Positions 1 to 12,218 of a stretch of 64,000 nucleotides of DNA are shown here, piece by piece (the stretch's first letter is position 1; the number at the start of each line of letters is the position of its first letter). The translations under genes and the position numbers were made by a program. The notes under the pieces are model-generated. The model made no database searches, was not told where the DNA came from, and saw only the letters and a list, made by a program, of their open reading frames with translations. Origin of the DNA: Musa acuminata AAA Group (lineage: Eukaryota > Streptophyta > Magnoliopsida > Zingiberales > Musaceae); contig NC_088356.1 of NCBI RefSeq assembly GCF_036884655.1, positions 11,103,001 through 11,167,000 on the forward strand. Reading direction: 5' to 3'.

Positions 1-40
1 AATACACATTGCCCACTTCCGATGTGGGACTAATGGGATG

Positions 41-458
41 TTACAGGTATGACTCATAGTCAGCTCGATATTGGGCCTAGATGGTCATACACATATGGTA
101 GGTGTTGCAACGAGTAGAGGTTTGGATATGAGATATCCACTAGAGCCCCTATCTTTTTTAATATCCAATAAGCCCCTAAATTATTGGATCCTATAGATGA
201 GATCCAATAAGAGTTAATAAGAGATTATTGGATAGAGACCTACTAATCTAAGAGACTTGGTGGTTAGATGGAGATCCAGTACCCAATAGCATAGGATCTA
301 TTATAGTTAAGTTGACAGGGGCCTCTATAAATGGGGGGAACCAAAGGGTGGTAGGTTAGGCCTTTTTAGTTGTCATCTTTTATTCTCCTCTCCCCCTCTC
401 CTCCTCAGATAGTAGGCCTGAAGACTTGAGGAGTATCGTCGCAGCTCTACTGTGTAGG
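41..458 (+). repeat. Truncated LTR of the copia LTR family
   Basis: This stretch aligns by eye with the 3' two thirds of the LTRs at 38650-40260 and 55040-56610. It shares the GGTAGGTGTTGC block, the repeated ATTGGAT/CCAATAAG motifs and the CTACTGTGTGG block. The 5' third is missing, and the 3' end stops early where it runs into gag-like sequence. It is a decayed remnant with no visible target duplication. Confidence 0.7.
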
Positions 459-725
459 ATAAAAGAGTTAAAAATTATTCTTTTGATTCATAGCTATGAG
501 TTGTTTCACATGAAACCAAGCGAGACTATTGGAGACATGTACATCCATTTTACGGATATCGTCAATGGTCTAAAAGCACTTAGTAAATTTTTTTTTAATT
601 TTTAACTTGTTAATAAGATATTAAGATCCATTCCAAAAGTTGGGATCCTAAAGTAACAACAATACAAGAAGCAAAGAACCTAAATAACTTTTCGCTTGAA
701 GAACTTATTGTTAGGATCAAGAATG
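459..725 (+). pseudogene. Retrotransposon gag (UBN2-like) remnant
   Basis: With frameshifts, the plus strand reads as a gag segment with recognisable pieces such as HMKPSETIGDMYIHFTDIVN, KILRSIPK and TTIQEAKNL..FSLEELI. These match the UBN2-type gag of plant retroelements. Several stops and indels break the frame. It directly abuts the truncated LTR at its left, so the two are probably one deleted element. Confidence 0.6.
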
Positions 726-1074
726 GCACTAAGAGAGGGGGTGAATTAGTACAACGATAAAAATCATATCGAGTCGAAAATCTTGTTCGATAAAATCATT
801 TCGGAAAGATGTTAAACTTGAAAGTATACGGAAGCGTAGTAAAAGTAAAGCAGTTTGCAATGAAAGTAAAGAGAAAAATAAAAATGTAAACCAGATTTTT
901 ATAGTAGTTCGGTCATCGTGACTAACATTAACTCTTGATTCCTCTTCACTTGAGGCCACCGGCTTCCACTATCAATCTTCTTTCAACGGGCAAATATCAA
1001 CTACCCTTTTACACCCCTCTTCTCCTTTTCACAAGTTTAGGAGACAACATTTTATAAGCACTCAGTTATAACAA
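726..1074. other. Unclassified repeat remnant
   Basis: The stretch starts with an AAGAGAGGGGGTGAATTAG block that looks like the edge of a dispersed plant repeat. No coding frame, terminal repeat or target duplication could be defined. Confidence 0.3.
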
Positions 1075-1703
1075 TACTCACTCATATCCAAATATGGTAG
1101 GTATTGCGATGAGTAGAGGTTCAGATATGAGATATCTGCCGAAGCCTCTATCTTATTGGATACCCAATAAGCTCCTGAATTATTGGATCCTATGGATGAG
1201 ATCTAATAAGAGCCAATAAGAGATTATTAGATAGAGATCCACTAATTTAAGTGACTTGAGCAGTTGGACGGAGATCCAATATCTAATAGGGTAGGATCCA
1301 TTATGATTAAGTTGACATAGGGCATCTATAAGTAGGAGAGAACTAAGGGTCATAGGCTTGGCTTCTTGGTTATCACTTTCTATTCTCTTATCCCCTTCTC
1401 CTTCTCATATAGCAGGTGTGGAGATTTGGGTAGCGATTTAAGGAGCGTCTTCGTAGTCCCTACCATGTGGATCACTACTAGAGAGGAGGACGCTTGACCT
1501 CCTTCATCCTCTCCCACAGATTTGAAAGAATTCAGGGATATACGATATCCTTAGATAACATAACTATCTCACATGTATTTTTTAGTTTCATGAGTTTCTG
1601 CATACCAATCTTCATATGACGACGAACATCTTTTTGGAAAATCTGGATTTTTGTTTTATATTCTTCTGCTGCGCATGTGATGTCACCCCTAGATTTTCCT
1701 ACA
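1075..1703 (+). repeat. Truncated LTR of the copia LTR family, second copy
   Basis: It aligns with the 3' half of the LTRs at 38650 and 55040, and ends in the same GTCACCCCTAGATTTTCC block followed by TACA. The 5' half is absent. It is clearly diverged from the other copies. Confidence 0.7.
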
Positions 1704-2456
1704 CTAACTAGGGCAAAAATGAAATGACAGTCTATATCATCCCTATTAGCATCTTCACTTGCTAGGTGAGATTCAAGAACTCCTCGACGGGGACAGCAAG
1801 CGGCTTAGGGTTACCCTAAGGGTGAGATACTTGGGCCATTTAATAGACATCAATATCATATTAACGTTTGAGCTGAGGCGGATGCATCTATGTGCGGAAA
1901 GGGTGGCTACTACCCCCTAGTGAAAGTACTATAGGTTGGGAGCAGAGCCTCCCCACTTAAGCGTTCATTGAGAGGGTCAGCGGACGAGTGTTCCTATGAC
2001 ATCGAGCCCTCCTTCTAGTGCAAAAAATGTTAGAAGAAAAAGTCGATGACATCCTAGTCAACTCGATGTAGTCCGGACCTATATGCGTAGGGTTGCTCGA
2101 GGTGTCTCCGAGGTGAAAAAGTTGAGATCTCGATGTGCCACACGTACAAAGACCGAGGCTGAGATATGTTTTCCTACCCAATCCTTTCGACGCCCAAGTA
2201 AGTAACCCGAAGTTTGAGAGTACAAATGTAAGTGGTCAAAAACAGTCCAACCCCCTTCTTTGTGTTAAAAACAAGCTTTTATAACTAATTGTAAATAGTT
2301 AAAATATTATATGAAATATTCTACGGGGAGACATCCTCTAACCGCCTTTAACAACTTCCTCTTGACCTCTTGTCCACATGGGCGACATGGGAGGGAGGGT
2401 GCAGCCTGTAATCGTCTACCTTGAACCCTTATCCACATGGGCAAACAGGTAGAAGG
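1704..2456. other. Intergenic sequence, no gene recognised
   Basis: There is no convincing coding frame. At 2340-2450 a short motif (CTTGACC/CTTGAACC ... TGTCCACATGGGC/TATCCACATGGGC) occurs twice about 70 bp apart, suggesting a small degenerate tandem duplication. Confidence 0.3.
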
Positions 2457-3861
2457 TGTTAGTTATAGGTGCCTAACAAACCAATCACATGAGTGATAGC
2501 ACCTATGACATGCTACGACGATCTCTTTGCTTATTATTATTAGCATTTTATCACATATTACCTGTATGTATATTGTAATGTCCTTGAATCTGTGCAATGA
2601 GAATTAGATCGTAATGAGATTACGATAATGAGACCGATTCATCTTTAAGCACAAATCTTAAATCATCCCGGTTATAGGTTACTCAAGAAGGACATCGAGA
2701 TAACCGAATAAACTAGTGTGCTATATACTCGTCCATATGATAGAGACGACTAATCTCATAGTCGCTCGGGTGGGGATACTAAAGATACAATGCAGGTGCT
2801 CACTGGAGAATGAGTTCACTGATTGATCTGCTTATGGAATGCTGAATGGTTAATGATACCTGACGACATATAGTGATTCCATAGTCTTAGTTGTGTGTTT
2901 GGTCCTCAGAACACCAAAGATGTCTTTTTTTAGTACTCCATTCTTTGACACTGAACTTACATATTTGAAAGTTCCAGATCTGATACAACCGGTTCTCGAG
3001 AATAACAGTCAACCTTATAAAGGTAATTATTTGTCAACAAATGATCATCCACTCTCGATATCATAAGAGAAATATCTCGTGTGTTCGCTCAAATAAAATC
3101 CCTAGCTAGGGTCGTCGGATTAAGAGAGGAGTTCTTCAAGAGAATCCGATTAGAGTGAGACTCTGACAAGATTTCCTATGAGCCTAATGTTACTATGTCC
3201 AATATATGGTCTCTGGGATATTAGATGGATGAGGGATTGTCGATGAGTCAAGTGAATTATTATGGAGATAATAATTCACTATATCAGAAAGAGTTCTCAC
3301 ATGATCGATTCACAGCCAACTCGGTATCAGGCCTAGAGGGTCACTGGATGTTACGACGAGTAAAGGTACACATATAAGATCCAGTTTGGATCCTTTGAAT
3401 AAGATTCAATTGGATAATTGGATGAGATCTAATTAGATAATTCGATGAGATCCAACTAGATAGTTGGATAGAGATCCTAACTAGATAATTAGATAGAGAT
3501 CCAACGAGGATAGGATCCATTAAGGTTTTAGCTGCTTGCATTTTTATAAACAGGAGAAACTATTTAATGGCTCCCGTAGCCTTGGTGTGTGTGTGGAGAG
3601 AGAGATCCTGCAGTGATCCTGTAGTGATCTGAGGAGCATCGTCGTCGTGTTCGTTGTGTGGATCACCATCAGAGAGGAGTACACGAGTGCTCTTTCATCC
3701 ACTTCATTGAATCTGAAAATTTTGGGAATATACAATCTCCCCATGTAACAGTTCTAATATGATACGTGCGATTTTTCGATTTTGTAATTTTCTCGTGCAC
3801 CAATCATCGCTGTTTTTATTTTTCGCTGCGCATGAGATGCGGACCAGCAAATTTCTCAACA
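2457..3861 (+). mobile_element. Solo LTR, copia LTR family (about 1.4 kb)
   Basis: It begins TGTTAGTTATAGGTGCC, ends CTCAACA, and is flanked by the perfect 5-bp target duplication GAAGG (2452-2456 and 3862-3866). The body is collinear with the LTRs of the copia element at 38650-56610 but strongly diverged. With no internal region between two LTRs, it is a solo LTR left by recombination between LTRs. It is complete, unlike the two truncated relatives to its left. Confidence 0.85.
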
Positions 3862-5155
3862 GAAGGTACCCTTCATCTTTCCGTCAGTCTAGACATCACA
3901 TGATAGTTGTCGAATGATGATTAGCTAACAATATACTCCCTATCAAAATTTATCTTAAATTAATAATAGTCAAAACTATATCAGTATATGTTGTATGTTG
4001 TTGATAATATCCTATGATCTTTAAATTAACAAAGATTCGGTACGCTTGAAATACAGAAATTGAGGATTCGATATGTTTGAAACACTGAAATTAAAGGACG
4101 TATTCAACCTGAGGGAGTTTGCTAAGAATATACCCAAGTAGTTTTTTATAACAGGAAGATCAATCTTTAAATTGAGACCGTGGTATTTTAGACATGACTA
4201 AATGTCCTTATAAAGAAACTGTTTTGTAGATGATACTGAAGAAACATTACAGTATTACTCTGTAAAGTAGCTCGTTATCGAGACTTTCGATCAAACCTCA
4301 CGTGTACTTATATTAAAAATTAATTCTTGACATCGTTTGATCGTCAACGACGACGTAAGAAAATTATGAGAGTTTGTGATCCGTGGATTCTTTATCATTT
4401 TGGATTGAGTTGAGATTTATAAGGTCGTATAGGTAAAGTCATTAAGCACAACCCCAAATGGTGAGGCTGCACACCGCCACATCAGTTCCCAAATATTTAT
4501 TTATGTACATAAAATCCCACCACATTTGTTTGCCACCGGCGTTCTGACCTCGAACATCTGATGAACTCCAAATGGTGTGACAGAGAAGTGCTACATGGCA
4601 GGAGGGGAGTAACAGCAGGCCTTCTGTGGGAGATACGTGGTGGAGTTGGCTCGTTCGGCCGCTGCATTATCCCCCATGGATCTGATGGCCGGCTGGTTCA
4701 GATAGGCATACTTGCTCTTGGTCCACCTGCAGTCAACCGAATCAGAACAAGAAGGTCCATAAACCATATAAAAGAAAGGTTTCTCGGTGTAAGATAAAGA
4801 AAACTATCCAAAGACCTTCCGATTCCAAGGTTCCTCTTTAGCTCTGTAAAGTGGAAGAAGGCAACTCTTCAAAGGATAATGCCAGGCGAGTTGGAATCCA
4901 AGCACTAAATATTCCATTGGATACTACATCACTAGAAAATGAGCAAATAGTGGACAGTGGACCATGACCACCCTATGTATCATCAAGTATTCAACTTAAA
5001 CGAGGCACATTCCCAACTTTCCCATGGTGGATGCGTCTCTTCCATATCAGTTCTTTAGTTAACGTAAAGCACAAATCGTCGTCCCTAAATTATTATTTTT
5101 ATTATTTGGTAGTGTTTTGTCTTATTTTGCTACGGAAAGTAGTAGTTTCAAGCCC
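3862..5155. other. Intergenic sequence, no gene recognised
   Basis: AT-rich sequence with a more GC-balanced part near 4500-4900. One open frame of 78 codons on the plus strand (4561-4797) has no recognisable domain and no neighbouring exons, so it is not called. The stretch should contain the 3' UTR of the minus-strand gene that ends at 5156. Confidence 0.4.
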
Positions 5156-5592
5156 CTACCAGTTCTTGATTCCTATCCGTAGCTCCTCGTTTTCGCTGCT
5201 GGTCTTCTCCTTCACCTCCTCCTCCAACATCTCCTTCAGCAGTTCCTCGAATTGTTGGTGGTCGGCCCCCTGCAGTCAGTATCAAGGTTCCTCGTGCAGT
5301 CAGTCCTCAACAACGTAAGAAAAGCAGAGACTTAAGCATGGCTTCTAAAGAAGCATGAAGGACTTACTTCGAGAGCCTTGGCACTGATCCGGGCCGCCAC
5401 CTTCTCGGCGAAGAGGAGGTGGTCCTCTTCGACCATTCTTCTCGTCCTCCAGTACCGGTCGATCTCCTCCCTCGTGAAGCTCCTCACCTTGATCGGTTTC
5501 ATAGGCGACGACAGCGGCCGAGGGGGTGGCGCTGATGTCTTCTTCACAGAGACCGAAGGCTTCTTCTTTGCACTAGTCATCTCCAGCTCCAT
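5156..5592 (-). CDS. Small plant protein of unknown function (112 aa, two exons)
   Basis: Exon 1 is 5592-5368 (75 codons from ATG) and exon 2 is 5269-5156 (37 codons plus TAG). The donor GAA|GTAAGTCC and acceptor ACTGCAG|GGGGCC join in phase 0. The protein has a Ser/Lys/Pro-rich N-terminus (residues 1-38), then FTREEIDRYWRTRRMVEEDH at 39-58, then LLFAEKVAARISAKALE. After the splice an acidic, helical tail follows (HQQFEELLKEMLEEEV). The pattern of an F-T-R-E-E motif, a tryptophan, EEDHLL and an Ala/Arg helix resembles a plant family of small uncharacterised proteins, recalled from memory. The splice join continues the helix naturally, which supports it. No signal peptide or membrane segment is visible. 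Function is unknown. Confidence 0.7.
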
Positions 5593-5691
5593 GATGTTGT
5601 GGGACTCTTCCTCGCCTTCCTCTATGCTCCGTTAATTGCAACGCATATTATATCCAAGAATCTAACGTTGTGATCCTTTACATAGCTTCTG

Positions 5692-5880
5692 CTATTCTAC
5701 TTCATGTCTTCTTAATCTGACATTGCTTTCTGATGCTGATCGAAGTTCGTTGTCATCATGGGGTCCATCCAATAACTCGGCCAACGGTCTGCCATTGCCA
5801 CCTGGTCCAAACTGGGTGCGGAATCTCTCCTTTTCATATGCGTATTCCTGTGGTGTAGTGTCCACCCACCTTGATTCCAC
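5692..5880 (-). CDS. Candidate terminal exon of an unidentified gene
   Basis: An open stretch of 62 codons on the minus strand ends in TAG, 100 bp upstream of the ATG of the 112-aa gene. It has protein-like composition, including QEYAYEKERF, TQFGPGGNGRPLAELLDGPH and a charged tail ending RRHEVE. There is no ATG at its left edge and an in-frame TAG lies just upstream, so it would have to be an exon entered from an acceptor near 5884-5890 (CTAG). A second coding-like minus-strand stretch lies at about 6310-6400 (reads DSWSTMHCWKAIEVPLIEG) and could be an earlier exon. I do not recognise the protein, and pseudogene or chance are both possible. Confidence 0.25.
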   Translation of the reverse strand: MESRWVDTTPQEYAYEKERFRTQFGPGGNGRPLAELLDGPHDDNELRSASESNVRLRRHEVE

Positions 5881-6869
5881 ACACTAGCTGGGTGTCACCC
5901 ACCATCGTTGATGGCAATCATGGTGTGCAATCTTGAAATAAAAGAAAAATGGCACTATGTAACACTCGATCTGAAATGGAGAAAAAATTGTTAGGAGAGA
6001 TGAACCTGATGCTGATCACCAATGCTGTTTGATAACCTGCAAACCTGTAGAGACTAGAAATAAGGAGAATGAATCAGATACTAATACAGCCATCTACGCC
6101 TCTAAAAGTGAACTCCTTCGCCAACCTGACATTAAGAATTGGTTGATAATGAAATACATGTAGGAAGCAATATAGATAAAATTTCTACATGAAGTCTAAT
6201 CTTCAACTGGTATTGAATGTCTTATAGTTCTACAGACAATCTACATATAACATGTCAATTCTACAGATAGCAATTATCAAAAGAAGTCTAATATTATTAT
6301 AAGAGACAAACCACGGCCTTCAATGAGGGGCACTTCAATGGCTTTCCAACAATGCATTGTAGACCAAGAATCTTTGCTCTCTTCATGTATCAGATCTGTA
6401 AAGGGAGGACAGAAAACATAAGAACTAGCAGGCTATCATAATTTTGATAACAATAACACAAGTTTCACTTGTTCAAGGAACATATTAGTCAGGAAAACTT
6501 TTGACAAGTATTTAGAGGTCTGCTGATGATGATTTGGTCGCATTGTATCCTGCTGAGTTGGTCCAGTTTAAGTCAAACGCTGGTTAAACCACCACAAACG
6601 GGGTGAAGTGACAATGAAGAAAAAAATCAGTGCCTTCAATGAGCTCCCATAAGGCTCCTCAAATGCAAGGGAGAATGTCTTCCCCCCTTTTTAATGAGTA
6701 TCAGTGATTACCAACATTTCCAAGGGTACAATTTATCCTACATATTACATGAGAATTTTAACTGATAAAAGAAAAATTGAGTCTAAAGTCAATGCTCAAA
6801 GGCAGAAAGGCTTGAAACTAATCCATCTACAAATAATTTGATATCCTCCAAAACCAAGATTCTTCCATG

Positions 6870-9800
6870 CTATTGAGTGTTCTTCTTCAGATCATTTGCC
6901 TGTACACCACAATCAGTTTGTTAGTAAAACAAAGAAGAGAATGTTGCATTAAATGGATATTCAAAGACAAACCCATACTACAAGTAACTGATGTGACAGG
7001 ATTTCAAACACTCTAAATATGCAACTTAATATCATTTTCTGTTCTCTAACAATTGAATGAAAAGTCATTTACCACTTGCTACTAAATAACAAGTCTGATC
7101 ACATTCTGAACATTTGGACCTGAGAGGGAAACTTGCTTAAACTAAATACATCATTCTCACAGGCAATTTTAAAATGGAGCTAAAATTAATGGCTCAATCC
7201 ACACCACAGACGATGGAGATGGTAGAAATTAAACCAAACTAAATTCTGGTTGGTTTAGGAGATGTTGTAGATTGAACCTATTGGGCGATAAACATGATCT
7301 GGGACCTGACTTGGAACAAGTCCATGAGGCATATACCATACAATTTAATCACAACATTTTGGATTTTTAGATCTTTTTGTTTTGTTTGCTAGGTAGCAGA
7401 TGCTTGCCACAAGACCCATCTCCAGCAAATTGTAAATGCAGCCTTTCCCTCACTTAACAGTTTCGTCAAGCCATGTCCAATGCCTCAACCATTTGTAAAA
7501 GCAGCCAATATGGCCTCAAATCTTTATGTGACATGCTAATTAAAAGCTAAAGTGCAATAGTCATCATGCCCCAGGAAATTAAGAAAAAAGACACAATAAT
7601 TAAATAAGACAAACAATTATTTCAAAGACCGATTTCATTACAATAATCTAATAAGATAAAGCATGTCTTACAATAACTAAAATTAAAAAATATAATAAAT
7701 ACAAATAGCAAACCACTAAAAAACGTAAAATAAAAATTAAAAAATATATATTTTATGATAAAACTAAATATAACTATTATATGTTTGTTAGAAAAGATAT
7801 AATAGTCATATAGAATAAAAATATTATTATAGTAAAAAATTATCATATATAATATACGACAGATTCAAAATTTATCAACTTGTGGTTTTAAAGACAACAA
7901 TAGGTCTCACCATGACACTAATTCTCTAATTACCATGCACACAAAGTGTAAGATAATACAAAATAAAATAAAGAATAAGATTTTAAATTAATTTCAAATC
8001 TTATAAAATCTTCATTGAGATAGCATTCCTTTTTCCTTAACAAATTAAGAACTATTATCTAACCTGCTCTTTTCTCTCTATATAGATGGTAGACGAAAGA
8101 AATTGCAACAATGATGATAGATAACAAATATTGTGGTTGCAATAAAAAGAAAATAATAATGATATCTTCTATTACATAGTCATACCCAAATATGTGTGTC
8201 TTTCCTCTATTTCGGCTTTTCTTTCTTCTACTTCGCCGTCTTCCGTACTCTCTACTTTCTTCTAAGACTGACAGATCAACTAATATTGGCTAAAATAAGC
8301 AAACTCAGGTTGTTTTTGATTGATTCTGTCCATTACCACTAATATCCACTTATACAGCCAGCAAACAGCCAAACCAATGGATGTCACAAATAGGGATCAA
8401 TCATAACATGTTGGAGTTAAGACTATAATGCAAAACATGCTCCCCATTCTGCCCTTCCCTGTACTGCTTATTTCTCCAAAGGGCTATTAAAACAAAGCAA
8501 TTCACCATTGGAACAACTTCTACTCTGTACTCAATCTAACATTTACCTGAAACAAGGTTTGAGTTTCTACAGATGCTGATCCATATTAGCAAAACAGATT
8601 GGGATCAACCAGTCACAATGTGAAGATCTCTCCAAGTTTTGGTACTGTTCCAGATCAATAGTTTTGGGATGAAACCTCCAGAAAAGATTTTGAACATCTT
8701 TTTGAATGAACACTCACATCAGGCAAAACCACCGGAAGTTGAACCAAAATTGGTGAACCAATGAGACTTTGAAAATTAACAAAAGTACATTTATAGCTAC
8801 AAACAAATGGTCATAAAGAGGACATAATAATCTGGTTTATTTATCAAGATAACTAAATGTAACCAACCATACATGTTTCACTTTATGGCCCATTTGATTT
8901 TCTCTGTTTGGGTTACACTTTTCTGTTTTCGCTGAGAAACTTTGTATCATGTGAATCAACATTGGCCAAACAAATGGTACCAACAAAAGCAAAATCCTTA
9001 GGTATCAAGGAAAAAAAGCTACAATATCATGTATAACATCAAACACAAAATACAGAGGATACAATTGCACAATGTAATTTGTTATACCTTTTGAAGTTTC
9101 TTCATGATAGAAGCCTCATAGTCTTGAAAACCAGCACCAATAATATTGCTGAGTTTTGGGTTAACGGGTTCAGCAGATTTTGTGGGAAAAGAACTTGATA
9201 TATCAGAAGCAACAGCTTGAACTGGAAGAACAAGTAAAGGATTTGAAAGACTGCCACACATACTGTGTGTAGCAGCCACCTATAATAATACAAAAAACAA
9301 TTAGCATAACATCATGGCATAATACAAGAACAATTTGGCATACTACAATGACAATGTTAACTTTGGACAATCTAATGATATAGAACAGCCAAGGAGATGA
9401 AACGTAGAACGTGGAACTTTAATAGTGATGAAAATGAAAAAAAAAATGCATGAGTGACATAAAATTTGATGTGAGACCCTCATCCTCCATCTGTTGTCAT
9501 GACGCATCAAAAGGAACGAGACGACATCAAACAGAATCCACATATTTAGGTAGATCAAAAGGAGTACTGAGAAGAAAAAAAAGATTGTCACTTGTCAACC
9601 CACTTAATTACAACATTTAGCAGACCAACAAGAATAGTAGCTATTGTAAAGTGCATCGTCAGGACTCTACATACTGTGGGATTGCACCTACAAATACATA
9701 CTGATGCAAATATTTTAATTGTCTTCAACATTTGGAATAGAAGTCTCAAGGCAAAATAATTTATACAGTTGTAAAGAATTGAATACATCACTTTAAGATA

Positions 9801-11183
9801 ACTAGAAGGGTATTAAACCTAAAATTATCCGATCCCTTATGTAGAATACTGTATATCAACATCACCATAGTCATTTTTTTGGTAATTATCTTATCTGCTT
9901 CATTACTTTTCTTAATAATATCATTAAGAGAAAGATTGTAATGCAATTTTCAAGCACGTCTGGATACGAAAAAAAACTCACCGCAGCCTCTTTAGAAGAC
10001 ATGACAACAATGGCAGAACCTCTCTTTTTTGATGCCTTTGACCTAATCACAACATCTTCAACCCCTCCAAACTTCTCAAACAGCTCCCGGAGCTTGATGG
10101 CAGTATAATCTCCCGAGTTCCTCTCCCAAGAGACCTTCAGCATTCTTTCCTTATCCAATGCAACTCCCCCATTTTCCTCTTTCTTTACTTGCTCAGATGA
10201 CTAACGAATCATATGCAAAAGAAGTCATAAGCACGATAATTTTATGCATAAAAACTAGCTTTCTGCGATTCAACATACAGAAATAAATAATTTAGACAAT
10301 TTCACAATTTCAATCCATAAATTTTCGTCTTACAACTCAAAAAATGGTAGATGATGAGGAACAAAAAGTCAAATTCACTACACGATGTACTCTAATCTTT
10401 AACTCTACCAAAGCACTAAGTTCTTTGAGAAGATGACTACTATCATATATCTAAGACCTGACTCACGACCAGAGCTGAAAAAAATACTAATTTCCTCCAA
10501 CGGACAATTATCGGCATCTAAAGCATATTCAAATCATCCTCAAAGCAAGGATACCTAGAAAAAATAAACATGTAAATCAAGAATGCCTAGTGTTATATAC
10601 TTGTCCTACAAAATCGAAGCAATTCTAAATTGAATGCATATTGATGTCAAACCATGCAATCGATAGGAAAACCAGCAATGTCAAATATTACTTTGGAAGT
10701 AGAAGTGGGGGCAGCGGCAGGTTTCTTGGCCTTCCTCGCCTGAAACTCGGCGAGCTCCTCCTGCAACCGAGCCGCCACATCCTTCTCCCGACGCTCGGCC
10801 TGCTTGACGGGATCCGCTGCTTCGGCCACCTCCGCTGCCCGCTCGCGCTCCTCCAAGTCGGTGGCGAGCTTTCTCCGCTTGGCATCGAGAAAGGAATCGC
10901 GGACGAGACGCTCGCGACGGGCGCGGAGGCGAGCGTCGAAGACGCAGCGGGAGGCCTCGTCCTTGAGGACCTCGAACGAGGTCTTGAGCTGTTGGAAGTC
11001 CGAGGTGGCGTTGGGATCATTCGGCCGCTTGTCCGGGTGGCGGATTCTGGACTGGTTCCGGTAGGCCTTCTCGATCTCCTTTAGGGTTAACTTCGCGCCC
11101 TCCTCGCCGGAGGGGAGTCCAAGGACGGCGTAGTGGTCGACGTTCTCGTCTTCCTCCGCCGCCGTACTCCGGCCACCTGCCAT
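6870..11183 (-). CDS. DNAJC17-like J-domain and RRM protein
   Basis: Four exons: 11183-10692, 10200-9982, 9279-9088 and 6899-6870, giving 310 residues; all junctions are phase 0. The N-terminal J domain (about residues 16-90) carries the Hsp70-activating HPD at 49-51 within RHPDKRPND. A basic, charged helix (about 95-160) follows. An RRM begins around 184 (MLKVSWE) and includes LRELFEKFGGVEDVVIRS and SAIVVMSSKEAAVAATHS. J domain, coiled helix, then RRM is the DNAJC17 order, a family linked to pre-mRNA splicing in other eukaryotes. The last exon is only nine codons and lies 2.2 kb away; it is supported by acceptor TGTACAG|GCA and by the very short tail of the Arabidopsis homologue. A role in nuclear RNA processing is inferred. 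Confidence 0.85.
7600..8060. other. AT-rich block in the last DNAJC17 intron
   Basis: Roughly 460 bp of very AT-rich sequence with runs of A and T and ATAATA motifs, inside the 2.2-kb intron. No terminal repeats or target duplication were found, so no transposon is called. Confidence 0.3.
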
Positions 11184-11413
11184 CCAGAGGAATCCTGCGA
11201 AGGCAGCGGCCGATTGATCGAGAACCGCCTCACGGAGCAGACGGCACGGCGAATAGATTTTGGGAAGGGGTGGAGGGGGCTACACGAGGCAGTCGCGGTG
11301 GGTGTCAGACTATGTGTAGGAACCGAATTGGGTCGTCGCTCAGTCAAATTGACCCGAATCCAAAGTCTGATCCAATTCTGAGTAGAACCTGTCGAGATTT
11401 GATCGACCGCAGA

Positions 11414-11438
11414 CACGTGACCACTACTGTGGCACGTG
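11414..11438. promoter_or_regulatory. Paired G-box motifs upstream of the DNAJC17-like gene
   Basis: Two palindromic CACGTG cores at 11414-11419 and 11433-11438 lie 19 bp apart, about 230-255 bp upstream of the ATG at 11183. CACGTG is the core of plant G-box/ABRE elements bound by bZIP and bHLH factors. The gypsy element begins only 165 bp further upstream, so these sites lie in what remains of the native proximal promoter. Function is inferred from the motif only. Confidence 0.45.
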
Positions 11439-11602
11439 ATATCCATTGACCCAAATAAATAGTTTCATTTGATGCAGCGTATAATCTTAATTTTTAAATG
11501 ATATGATCAATTTTAATTGTAAATTCGATGCGGCCAAATTGATCCGACATAGTTCCTTTTTTTTAAAGTATTGTGGCGTCTGAAAAGGAAGGAAATAAGT
11601 TC

Positions 11603-12193
11603 CGATAAGGTATATTTTTAGTCCGGGTCACATCACAATCAACGCCACGCTAAGTCACCGTTGGGTCAGCAAGAGGAGCACTTTCACGCGCCGAGTCAGA
11701 ATCTATACCAAGGCATTCCTTGGTACGTACCGTCCCGGAAAGCTCGGGACGACGCCGTATGGTGCTGTTCCGTGCATCCCAGGACTCACGACCGCACAAA
11801 GGTACCATCTTGCCCCTTGAGGATCGATCATCACGCTAAACCCGCGTACGACCGACCCTCATATAATAGTATAAAAACCCCTGGCCGGCATCCGGCCCAA
11901 GTGGAGAAAAAAAAAACAAACCAACCAGGTATTGACTTACTCGTTGAGGGGCCAAAGTCGGCAACCACTCGACGAGGGCCTTCTGTGCAAGAGAGCGGCC
12001 ACTCCCCGAGCCACGACCATCCCGACGAAGAGTCGCCAACCAACATCCCGACTGAGAGATGTCAATCAATATTTCGGCGCTAGCACCCCGTCCTAAGAGT
12101 GTGACCGACCTCGGCAACCAGCTCAGCCGACCAAAGACTCCCAACATCGACCCGTGGACCAAGCTGTGCTGACTCATCAGCCACGGCGCATCA
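11603..12193 (+). repeat. 5' LTR of the Tat gypsy element
   Basis: 591 bp. It starts CGATAAGGTATATT (a mutated TG) and ends GGCGCATCA. It aligns along its whole length with 19807-20387. AGTTC precedes it. Confidence 0.9.
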
Positions 12194-12218
12194 GTTTATT
12201 AATATTTTTGGCGCTATA

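Noticed and set aside
4561..4797. 78-codon plus-strand frame
   Set aside because: No similarity recognised and no supporting neighbours; compatible with chance.
7622..7846. 74-codon minus-strand frame in the DNAJC17 intron
   Set aside because: Very AT-rich, Phe/Ile/Tyr-rich frame typical of random AT sequence.
10641..11084. Plus-strand frame of 147 codons
   Set aside because: Mirror of the GC-rich first exon of the DNAJC17-like gene. The minus frame has the J domain with HPD and good splice sites.
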